A stretch of DNA of 64,000 nucleotides from NCBI RefSeq assembly GCF_004801395.1, contig NZ_SSOA01000001.1, positions 434,001 to 498,000 of the forward strand, in the 5' to 3' direction. The notes under the pieces are model-generated. The model was given only the letters and a program-made list of their open reading frames with translations, was not told the DNA's origin and ran no database searches. The translations under genes and the position numbers were made by a program. Shown in pieces: positions 56,027 through 64,000 of the stretch (the stretch's first letter is position 1; each line of letters starts with the position of its first letter). The DNA comes from Gillisella terrae. GTDB lineage: Bacteria; Pseudomonadota; Alphaproteobacteria; Rhizobiales; Rhizobiaceae.

Positions 56027-56731
56027 ATGGCTGATCGGGTACGGATGCCTTCGGCTGCATCTATCGTCGCTCGAAGCTATCCTGATAAAATTATTGGGAT
56101 CGAAAACACACTACCCTGGCATCTTAGAACCGACTTGCAGCTCTTCAAGAAACGGACTTTGGGTCATGCCGTTATCATGGGTAGAAAGACGTTTGAATCT
56201 ATTGGTAAACCTCTTCCAAATCGTGTGAATATTATTTTGTCTAGATCAAAGCTCGATATTCTTGATGAATATCCATCAGTTAAATGGGCCGCTGATCCTG
56301 AAACTGCTCTATATTTTGCTGATGTTGACTCCATAATATCTGGCAATAAGGAGTTTTTCATTATTGGCGGAGAGCAAATTTACAATCTTTTCAATAAGTT
56401 TATGAATCGCGTCTTCGTCACGGATGTCTTTTGTGGAAATATCAATGGTGATGCAAAGTTTGATGTAGATTTTGCGGCGGGTGACGTTGGTAAACGTTCT
56501 GAATGGATTATAAAGCGTGAAGAAGAGTATCCTAAAACAGTTTCGGATGACTATCCTTTTAGAGTAACGGAATATCGCAGACGTATGCCGTTGCACAGGT
56601 ACCGGGTGAAGGAAGAGGCGATGGGGCGCGTTCCAGATGTTGAAGCATTCTGGCTGTCCAAAGACATGCATTTGACGCATGTTGATCAAAATGATGCTCA
56701 ATTGAATTTTTGGGAATCCTTAGATCAATAG
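56027..56731 (+). CDS. Dihydrofolate reductase, divergent and AT-rich, with C-terminal extension
   Basis: 234 residues from ATG 56027. DHFR features: NTLPWHLRTDL (acid residue D36, equivalent of D27), HAVIMGRKTFESIGKPLPNRVNIILS (NADPH binding; quoted in part as VIMGRKTFESIGKPLP), and FFIIGGEQIYN (about 110-120). The fold ends near residue 186; a tail of about 48 residues (MPLHRYRVKEEAMGRVP ... WESLDQ) is not part of standard DHFR. The DNA is clearly more AT-rich than the flanking genes and has different codon use. It sits exactly where folA should be, between thyA and hflK, and a folA-like remnant follows. Likely acquired by transfer. Confidence 0.85.
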   Translation: MADRVRMPSAASIVARSYPDKIIGIENTLPWHLRTDLQLFKKRTLGHAVIMGRKTFESIGKPLPNRVNIILSRSKLDILDEYPSVKWAADPETALYFADVDSIISGNKEFFIIGGEQIYNLFNKFMNRVFVTDVFCGNINGDAKFDVDFAAGDVGKRSEWIIKREEEYPKTVSDDYPFRVTEYRRRMPLHRYRVKEEAMGRVPDVEAFWLSKDMHLTHVDQNDAQLNFWESLDQ

Positions 56732-56737
56732 TCGGTT

Positions 56738-56825
56738 AAAATTTTATCGAACCGTTGTGCCTGCCGGTGAGCGCGACAGTTTTGCCACCCGCTATGTGGT
56801 TTATTGTCGCAAAAATCCGGTTTAA
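56738..56825 (+). pseudogene. folA: Probable 3' remnant of the ancestral folA gene
   Basis: Directly behind the DHFR stop, in a different reading frame, the sequence reads FYRTV, then VPAGERDSFATRYVVYCRK and a TAA at 56823-56825. The form PAGExDSxxTRxVVYxRK resembles the last beta strands of alphaproteobacterial DHFR, as I remember them. There is no start codon or promoter for it. It is read here as a scar left when the native folA was replaced. The identification is by eye and needs an alignment. Confidence 0.55.
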
Positions 56826-57074
56826 TTTGTTTATTTGCCATGGATTTGAAAGAAGTTGACGCTTTGCGTTGAAAGCGCGGCACGCGATACCTATAACTGT
56901 CTTAATCCTTGTGCCTGCCTTTATCGGCGGCGTTGAGGGCCTCTTCATAATTCCTTAAACCGCAGGCGGGTTAAAAGGAGTCTTATGCGGGGAGTAGCGG
57001 TTTTACAGCCACCTGTTTGCGTTTGAAAAAGCCTGCGGTGCTGTAGGGGAGAGTTCTCAAATAAAGAGGTTTTG
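56826..57074. promoter_or_regulatory. hflK upstream region
   Basis: About 250 bp. It includes degenerate palindromic repeat copy E (56945-56990) and presumably the hflKC promoter. No gene is seen. Confidence 0.4.
56945..56990. repeat. Palindromic repeat family 2, degenerate copy E
   Basis: TCATAATTCCTTAAAC, then CGCAGGCGGG, then TTAAAAGGAGTCTTATGCGG. The outer arms match the repeat family, but the AATCGATT core is replaced. Confidence 0.5.
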
Positions 57075-58193
57075 ATGCCTTGGAGTAATCAGAACGGCGG
57101 CGGCCCGACGGGCGGCGGCGGTGGAAATAATCAAGGCCCATGGGGTCAGGGGCCTAATAAGCCGCGTGGCAATGGCGGCGGTGGTGGAAAACAACCACCG
57201 GATCTGGAGGATATGATCAGGCGCGGTCAGGATCAGTTTAAAAACCTGATGCCCGGCGGCTTGAACATCGGCATGGGGCTGGTTCTGGCGCTGGTGGCTG
57301 GCGGCTTCTGGCTGACGCAGGCGGTTTACACCGTGCAGCCCGATGAGCGCGGCGTGGAAATGCGCTTTGGCAAGCCGAAAGATGAGATTGCCGGTCCCGG
57401 TTTGCATTTTCATTTTTGGCCGCTGGAAACGGTTGAAAAGGTCAAGGTCACGGAACAGCAGCAGAATATTGGTGCCAAGGTTGCCAGCAATTCGACCGCT
57501 GGCTTGATGCTGACGGGTGATCAGAACATCGTCAACGTGCAATTCTCGGTGTTGTTCACCGTGAGCGATCCGAAGGCCTATCTGTTCAATCTCGAATCAC
57601 CACCGCAGACGTTGCAGCAGGTTGCTGAAAGCGCCATGCGTGAAGTGGTTGGCCGACGGCCCGCGCAGGATATTTTCCGTGATGCCCGTCAGGAAATTGC
57701 CAATGATGTGCGCAACATCATCCAAGGCACCATGGATAAATATGGCGCTGGCATTTCCATCAATTCGGTTGCGATCGAAGACGCGGCACCGCCGCGTGAA
57801 GTGGCTGATGCGTTCGATGAAGTGCAGCGTGCTGAACAGGACGAAGACCGTTTTGTTGAGGAAGCCAACCAGTATGCCAACAAGGTTCTCGGCTCTGCCC
57901 GTGGTCAATCGGCCCAGATCAGAGAAGAAGCCGCAGCTTACAAAGACCGTGTGGTGAAGGAAGCTGAAGGTGAAGCGCAACGCTTTATCTCGATTTATGA
58001 CCAATATGTGCTTGCACCGGATGTGACACGCAAGCGGCTCTATCTCGAAACCATGGAGCAGGTTCTGAAGAAGTCGAACAAGGTTATCATGGATAGCAAT
58101 GGCCAGCCTGCTGTGCCTTATCTTCCCTTGAACGAGATTGGTCGCATGGGTGCGCAATCTGGCTCTGCTCAATCCAACCAGGGAGGCAAGTAA
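57075..58193 (+). CDS. hflK: FtsH-associated membrane protein HflK
   Basis: 372 residues. A glycine/asparagine-rich cytoplasmic N-terminus (about 1-45), one membrane helix (GMGLVLALVAGGFWL, about 62-80), then the periplasmic SPFH/prohibitin domain (VQPDERGVEMRFGKP, LMLTGDQNIVNVQFSVLFTV) and a coiled coil (EVQRAEQDEDRFVEEAN). HflK with HflC forms a cage around FtsH protease and restrains it. Start ATG 57075. The hflC start follows the stop by one base. Confidence 0.95.
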   Translation: MPWSNQNGGGPTGGGGGNNQGPWGQGPNKPRGNGGGGGKQPPDLEDMIRRGQDQFKNLMPGGLNIGMGLVLALVAGGFWLTQAVYTVQPDERGVEMRFGKPKDEIAGPGLHFHFWPLETVEKVKVTEQQQNIGAKVASNSTAGLMLTGDQNIVNVQFSVLFTVSDPKAYLFNLESPPQTLQQVAESAMREVVGRRPAQDIFRDARQEIANDVRNIIQGTMDKYGAGISINSVAIEDAAPPREVADAFDEVQRAEQDEDRFVEEANQYANKVLGSARGQSAQIREEAAAYKDRVVKEAEGEAQRFISIYDQYVLAPDVTRKRLYLETMEQVLKKSNKVIMDSNGQPAVPYLPLNEIGRMGAQSGSAQSNQGGK

Positions 58194-58194
58194 G

Positions 58195-59115
58195 ATGTCA
58201 AATCGTATGCTTTCCCTGTTGATCGGCTTTGCCGTTGTGCTGCTGCTGGCCTATTCATCGATGTTTGTGGTCAACCAGCGTCAGCAGGCGGTGGTGATCC
58301 GCTTTGGTCAGATCAAGGAGGTTTACAGCGAGCCGGGCCTTTACTTCAAAATGCCCTTTGCATTTGCTGGAGCAGATCGGGTCCAGTTCGTATCTGATCA
58401 GGCTTTGCGCTTTGATCTCGACAACATCCGTGTTCAGGTTAAGGGCGGTAAATTCTACGAGGTCGACGCCTTCCTGATCTATAAGATCACCGATGCACGG
58501 CGCTTTATCGGTATCATTGCCGGTGGTAACCGTGACGATGCTGAAGCGCGGTTGAGAACCCGTCTTGATTCGTCCTTGCGTCGTGTCTACGGTTTGCGCG
58601 GCTTTGAATCGGCGCTTTCAGAAGCACGTTCTGCGATGATGCAGGAAGTGGCGGCTGATCTGAAAACGGATGCCGAAAATCTCGGTATTACCATTGAAGA
58701 TGTTCGTATTCGCCGCACTGATCTGACCCAGGAAGTGTCGCGCGAAACCTATGCCCGCATGCGGTCTGAACGCCTGGCAGAAGCCGAATTGATCCGTGCC
58801 CGTGGTAACGAGCAAGGTCAGCGCCGCCGCGCGATTGCCGATCGTCAGGTGGTCGAGTTGAAGGCCGATGCGCAGCGTGATTCTGAAATCCTGCGTGGTC
58901 AGGGCGATGCAGAGCGCAACAAGGTGTTTGCGGATGCTTACAAGCGCGATCCAGCCTTCTTCGAGTTCTATCGCTCGATGGCGGCCTATGAGGATGCGCT
59001 TGGCAACAAGGGAACCTCTATGGTGCTGTCGCCGAATTCGGAGTTCTTCAAATTCTTCGAACAGTCGAAGGGCGCGCCCGATGCAAAGCTTGCGGCACCT
59101 GCTGCCAGCAATTGA
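58195..59115 (+). CDS. hflC: FtsH-associated membrane protein HflC
   Basis: 306 residues. One N-terminal membrane helix (SLLIGFAVVLLLAYSSMFVV), then the SPFH domain (NQRQQAVVIRFGQIKEVYSEPGLY, in part) and a coiled coil with RTDLTQEVSRETYARMRSER. Partner of HflK. A terminator lies 28 bp after the stop, before degP. Confidence 0.95.
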   Translation: MSNRMLSLLIGFAVVLLLAYSSMFVVNQRQQAVVIRFGQIKEVYSEPGLYFKMPFAFAGADRVQFVSDQALRFDLDNIRVQVKGGKFYEVDAFLIYKITDARRFIGIIAGGNRDDAEARLRTRLDSSLRRVYGLRGFESALSEARSAMMQEVAADLKTDAENLGITIEDVRIRRTDLTQEVSRETYARMRSERLAEAELIRARGNEQGQRRRAIADRQVVELKADAQRDSEILRGQGDAERNKVFADAYKRDPAFFEFYRSMAAYEDALGNKGTSMVLSPNSEFFKFFEQSKGAPDAKLAAPAASN

Positions 59116-59142
59116 TCATCACTGCGTTGAAAATTAAGCGAG

Positions 59143-59169
59143 AGGGCCGGTTTATGCCGGCCCTTTTTC
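59143..59169 (+). terminator. hflKC terminator
   Basis: AGGGCCGG-TTTATG-CCGGCCCT stem followed by TTTT. Confidence 0.85.
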
Positions 59170-59309
59170 GTTTCCCGTTGTTTTTTTCAAGCCTGATCAT
59201 GCCTTGGCCACAACCACAATATAACGTGAACAAGTGTTGGAAGGGCGTTTCGGTTTTTGCCATTGCGCCCTATGATGTTGTGAAAATTTTGCTGAATGCG
59301 AGGATGCCC

Positions 59310-60818
<1,509 letters not shown>

Positions 60819-60883
60819 CGCGCCAGATTGTTGAGTCAATTCAGTTGGCTATATCGTGATGCTTAAAAAATGAATCCGGTGCT

Positions 60884-61450
60884 TCAAGTGGTTTCTCGGC
60901 CGATAAATTCCTCTGCCGTCAACCTGTAAAGCACATGGCGCTGCAAATGTGGATGGCTGGTTGGCACGCGCGGATGGATGAAGCTGCCCGATATATCCTG
61001 TGTCATGCCAAGCCGTTTCATAACAGCTGTTGAGCGATGATTCTCCTCGACCGCAAAGGAAACAATCTCGTCCAAGCCTTTGATGCGGAATCCATAATCC
61101 AGCAGAGCGCTGGCGGCTTCGGTGACATAGCCATTGCCCCAGAAGCGTGTCGCCAGCCGCCAGCCTATTTCAATGGTGCCTTCCGGCAATACGCCTGGCA
61201 GCATGGCATCGGTCAGACCGCAGAAGCCCATGGGCTCTTCGGTTTCTTTCAGCTCAAGCGCAAAAAAGCAAAGCCCGGTGTCGTGGATCAGTCCATTGAT
61301 CTTATCCATCATCGCATCGGCTTCTTCATGAGAGCGCTGATAGGGAAAAAACTCCATGACCTTCGCATCGCGGTTGATTTCCCGAAACAGATCGCGGTCG
61401 CTGTCTTTCCAGCTCCGCAAAATGAGCCGATCTGTTTCGAGAAACATCAT
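60884..61450 (-). CDS. GNAT-family N-acetyltransferase (RimJ/RimL type)
   Basis: 188 residues. ETDRLILRSWKDSDRDLF is the RimJ/RimL-type start, LATRFWGNGYVTEAASALLDYGF holds the acetyl-CoA loop (GNGYVTEA) and ENHRSTAVMKRLGM is motif B. The substrate is unknown (possibly a protein N-terminus or small molecule). It starts seven bases after the serB stop, so it is the second gene of a serB operon. ATG 61450 has AGG five bases upstream. Confidence 0.88.
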   Translation of the reverse strand: MMFLETDRLILRSWKDSDRDLFREINRDAKVMEFFPYQRSHEEADAMMDKINGLIHDTGLCFFALELKETEEPMGFCGLTDAMLPGVLPEGTIEIGWRLATRFWGNGYVTEAASALLDYGFRIKGLDEIVSFAVEENHRSTAVMKRLGMTQDISGSFIHPRVPTSHPHLQRHVLYRLTAEEFIGRETT

Positions 61451-61457
61451 GATGACC

Positions 61458-62348
61458 TCATGCGGCGACGAAATCGGTTTTGCGATAGCCTTGCAGATAG
61501 AGAAGGGCGGTGAGATCGCCGTGATCGATTCTGATCTTGGCCTGCGCCGCAACCGATGGCTTGGCGTGTAGCGCAACGCCTGAGCCGGCAATGCCCAACA
61601 TGCCGAGGTCGTTTGCGCCATCACCCACCGCAATCACGTCATCATTGGTGATGCCCAGCTTGGCGACAATGTCTTCCAGTGCATCCACCTTGGCCTGTTT
61701 GCCCAGAATGGGCTCGGCCACTTCGCCGCTCAACACCCCATCCTGTTCCAGCAAGATGTTGGCGCGATTTTCATCAAAGCCAAGCGTTTTTGCAATTTTT
61801 GAGGTGAAGACGGTGAAGCCGCCGGAGACGAGAGCGGTATAATAGCCCTTGGCTTTCATGGTGGCGATCAGCTCAAGCCCGCCGGGGGTGAGGGTGATGC
61901 GCTTGGCAATCACCTCATCCACCACGCTTGCGGGCAGGCCTTTCAGCAGCGCCACGCGCTCGCGAAGGGCGGGCTCAAAGGCTATTTCACCGTTCATGGC
62001 GCGGGCGGTGATTTTGGAGACCTGCTCTTTCAGCCCGACTTCGGCAGCGAGCTCGTCAATGCATTCTTGGCCGATCATGGTCGAATCCATATCAGCGATC
62101 AGAAATTTTTTGCGGCGTTGATCAGAATTTTGAATAGCAAGGTCAATGGGCAAGTCGCCAATGATCCTGCGCAGATGGTGTTCGGCATCCGCGAGATTTG
62201 TGCCATCTTTCAAGGCGATATCGCAGGCCACGCCATCGGCCAGCCAGTAGAGGCCGGAAGCGTTCAGCTCCTCCGCCGCCTTTTCTGCGAGGTCTGGTGT
62301 GAGAACAGGATTTGACGGATTGGCGATAAGCGTGGCAACGAAAGCCAT
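61458..62348 (-). CDS. serB: Phosphoserine phosphatase
   Basis: 296 residues. HAD motifs: I DMDSTMIGQECIDELA (nucleophile Asp about 85), II LVSGGFTVFTSKIA, III/IV VIAVGDGANDLGML. An N-terminal ACT-like part precedes. It hydrolyses phosphoserine in serine synthesis. Start ATG 62348 has AAGG nine bases upstream; an upstream frame extension overlaps miaA and is not real. Its start codon overlaps the miaA start on the other strand. Confidence 0.95.
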   Translation of the reverse strand: MAFVATLIANPSNPVLTPDLAEKAAEELNASGLYWLADGVACDIALKDGTNLADAEHHLRRIIGDLPIDLAIQNSDQRRKKFLIADMDSTMIGQECIDELAAEVGLKEQVSKITARAMNGEIAFEPALRERVALLKGLPASVVDEVIAKRITLTPGGLELIATMKAKGYYTALVSGGFTVFTSKIAKTLGFDENRANILLEQDGVLSGEVAEPILGKQAKVDALEDIVAKLGITNDDVIAVGDGANDLGMLGIAGSGVALHAKPSVAAQAKIRIDHGDLTALLYLQGYRKTDFVAA

Positions 62349-63240
62349 GATGAAAAACCTTGAAGACAATTGCGACGCCATCCTGATAACCGGCCCGACC
62401 GCCAGCGGCAAGTCCGCGCTTGCGCTGAAGCTTGCCAAAGAGTCGGGCGGTGTGGTGATCAATGCCGATAGTATGCAGGTCTACGACACGTTGAGGGTGG
62501 TCACGGCGCGGCCCAGCGATGAAGAAATAGGCGATGTGCCGCATTATCTCTACGGTCATGTGCCCGCTAGCAAAACCTACTCCACCGGCGATTGGCTGCG
62601 CGAGGTAACAGTGCTGCTTGCGACATTGAAAGCTGAAAGTCGTCTTCCGGTGATTATTGGTGGAACGGGGCTCTATTTCAAAGCGCTGACCGGTGGCCTC
62701 TCCGAAATGCCCATGATCCCCGATGCTATTCGAAACGAGCTGCGGGAGCGGGAAAAGCGGGAAGGGGCAGAAGCGCTGCATCTAGAGCTCGCATTGCGCG
62801 ATCCTGTTGTGGCCGAAAAACTGAACCCGCAAGATGGGCAGCGCATTGTGCGGGCGTTGGAAGTGCTGGAGGCGACGGGCGAATCCATTGCTCAATGGCA
62901 GGCGCGCACCGGGCCTATGATCGTTGATCCAGAACGGGCGCGCAAAATTGTGGTGCTGCCGGAGCGCTCTTTGCTGCACGACCGGATCAACCGCCGCTTC
63001 GCCTTGATGATGGAGCAAGGCGCGGTGGAAGAGGTTGAGGCACTGCTGGCGCAAAACCTCGCCCCAGATATGCCCGCCATGAAAGCCATTGGCGTCTCAC
63101 AAATCGCCGCCATGCTACGCGGAGAGATGAGCTTTGATGAGGCCATTGAAAAAGCCTCTGCTGCGACCCGGCAATATGCCAAGCGGCAAATGACCTGGTT
63201 TCGCAACCAGATGGATGAAAGCTGGGAGCGGCTGGGGTGA
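62347..63240 (+). CDS. miaA: tRNA dimethylallyltransferase
   Basis: 297 residues. Adds an isopentenyl group to A37 of tRNAs reading U-starting codons. P-loop ILITGPTASGKSALA (about 12-26), INADSMQVYDTLRVVTARP, IGGTGLYFKALTGGL and DGQRIVRALEVLE are characteristic. ATG 62347 or 62350 can serve; Shine-Dalgarno is weak. Its start overlaps the serB start (CATG). Confidence 0.95.
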   Translation: MMKNLEDNCDAILITGPTASGKSALALKLAKESGGVVINADSMQVYDTLRVVTARPSDEEIGDVPHYLYGHVPASKTYSTGDWLREVTVLLATLKAESRLPVIIGGTGLYFKALTGGLSEMPMIPDAIRNELREREKREGAEALHLELALRDPVVAEKLNPQDGQRIVRALEVLEATGESIAQWQARTGPMIVDPERARKIVVLPERSLLHDRINRRFALMMEQGAVEEVEALLAQNLAPDMPAMKAIGVSQIAAMLRGEMSFDEAIEKASAATRQYAKRQMTWFRNQMDESWERLG

Positions 63241-63344
63241 GGCAATAAGGATGCTTGCACCTTCACTCTCTCAGAGACCCTGAAGGCTTGTGATCGGCGC
63301 TGATCCGTGATTTTTTAGCCAAAACACACCTTTACGGAGCCTCC

Positions 63345-63605
63345 ATGAACCGCTTTCTGGCCAGAACACTTTCCACGCTCAACGCTGTTTTTGCCCTGCT
63401 GATCATTGTTATCGCAACGGCATCCGGGGCCACGGGCGGCGGATATTATTTTACCGGCAGCCTCTCACTCTCCGGCGCAATCTTTGGCGGTTTGGGCGGC
63501 GTACTTGTGGCGGCCCTCATCTGCGGCACCATCGCATTTTTAACCCTGATTGAGCGGCATTTAAGCGTGCTGGCCGAGGCGGCAAAGCGTAACGTGGGTG
63601 GGTGA
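63345..63605 (+). CDS. Small membrane protein, function unknown
   Basis: 86 residues with two hydrophobic helices (LNAVFALLIIVIATASGATGG and GGVLVAALICGTIAFLTLI) joined by a glycine-rich loop. ACGGAGCC lies before ATG 63345. No family recognised beyond a small two-helix inner-membrane protein; related short proteins occur in rhizobia near miaA or ilv genes, as I recall it. Confidence 0.7.
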   Translation: MNRFLARTLSTLNAVFALLIIVIATASGATGGGYYFTGSLSLSGAIFGGLGGVLVAALICGTIAFLTLIERHLSVLAEAAKRNVGG

Positions 63606-63747
63606 GCTGTATCGCTTTTCGGCGTACCAATGCGCGTTGGGTGGAGGTTTGCCTGTTTTTATGTTGCAGGAGAAACATGGGCCTGTGCAGATCCTGATTT
63701 TATTGAGATAGCTTACACTGATCGATGAGAGATGTTTAATTTCCCAC

Positions 63748-64000
63748 ATGACAGCACCTACACCAGAACAAGTTGAAAAACTCGCGATCGCTTTTGAGCG
63801 ATTTACCCGCCGTTTCAAGGTGGCAGAAGCTGCGGCAGCTTTGAAAAATTCGCTTAATGCCCTGGATATCCAAGCCCTTCTGTTCATCAATGACCACCCA
63901 GAGTGCACTTTGGGCGATGTCGCACGCCACCTTGAGGTGGCGCTGACAACAATGTCGTCTTCTGTCGATAGATTGGTGCGCAAACAGATGATCGAGCGGC
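63748..64000 (+). CDS. MarR-family regulator (partial, runs off window)
   Basis: The first 84 codons. The N-terminal helices are followed by ALDIQALLFINDHPECTLGDVARHLEVALTTMSSSVDRLVRKQMI (quoted in part as LGDVARHLEVALTTMSS), the winged helix-turn-helix of MarR regulators. The gene is cut by the window end, so its target and full length are unknown. Confidence 0.82.
   Translation, partial: MTAPTPEQVEKLAIAFERFTRRFKVAEAAAALKNSLNALDIQALLFINDHPECTLGDVARHLEVALTTMSSSVDRLVRKQMIER

Overview
The window is a chromosomal stretch from an alphaproteobacterium of the order Rhizobiales, most likely family Rhizobiaceae (Rhizobium / Agrobacterium / Allorhizobium group). The evidence is the division cluster ddl-ftsQ-ftsA-ftsZ followed by lpxC, bamD, recN and ligA; an FtsZ with a long P/A/Q-rich linker; the thyA-(DoxX)-folA-hflK-hflC-degP order; a circularly permuted (two-piece) tmRNA gene; and three copies of a 100-bp double-hairpin intergenic repeat that looks like the rhizobial RIME element. 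I see no prophage, insertion sequence, CRISPR array, rRNA or tRNA. The species cannot be fixed from sequence reading alone.

Layout. 1-15.6 kb: an MFS symporter, then the wall-synthesis/division cluster (ddl, ftsQ, ftsA, ftsZ), lipid A (lpxC), outer-membrane assembly (bamD) and DNA repair (recN, ligA), with a cardiolipin-synthase/EEP-nuclease pair between recN and ligA. 15.7-30 kb: accessory and housekeeping genes (tautomerase and divergent LysR regulator, Cys-cluster protein, BCCT osmolyte transporter, DEAD-box helicase, acetyltransferase, exonuclease, CreA, MCP-CheW pair, Sco1, PrmA). 30.4-43.4 kb: aminopeptidase P, AzlCD amino-acid exporter, DUF2164, pncA-panC-panB, PQQ glucose dehydrogenase, a VapC/Phd-type toxin-antitoxin pair and a UvrD/PcrA helicase. 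43.7-53 kb: the phosphate transport operon pstSCAB (without phoU behind it), a GlcD/D-lactate-type flavin oxidase and a large AsmA-like protein. 52.8-54.4 kb on the minus strand: ssrA (tmRNA), sspB, DUF4169 and a ribbon-helix-helix protein. 54.5-63.2 kb: thyA, DoxX, a dihydrofolate reductase, hflK-hflC, degP, GNAT, serB, miaA; the window ends inside a MarR-type regulator.

The most notable points are these. (1) All three RIME-like repeats start immediately after the stop codon of a gene, in the same orientation relative to that gene. (2) The folA position is occupied by an AT-rich, divergent DHFR with a C-terminal extension, and just behind it lies what reads as the last codons of a different DHFR gene, suggesting in-place gene replacement with a scar. 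(3) The two-piece tmRNA (tag ANDNNAQGYAVAA) lies directly upstream of sspB, the adaptor that recognises ssrA tags in the families studied. (4) The UvrD helicase carries an in-frame insert built from a chain of small palindromes. (5) A second palindromic repeat family (core AATCGATTCCGATT) recurs in at least four or five intergenic sites. Otherwise this is ordinary core genome; I did not find a clearly new multi-gene system.
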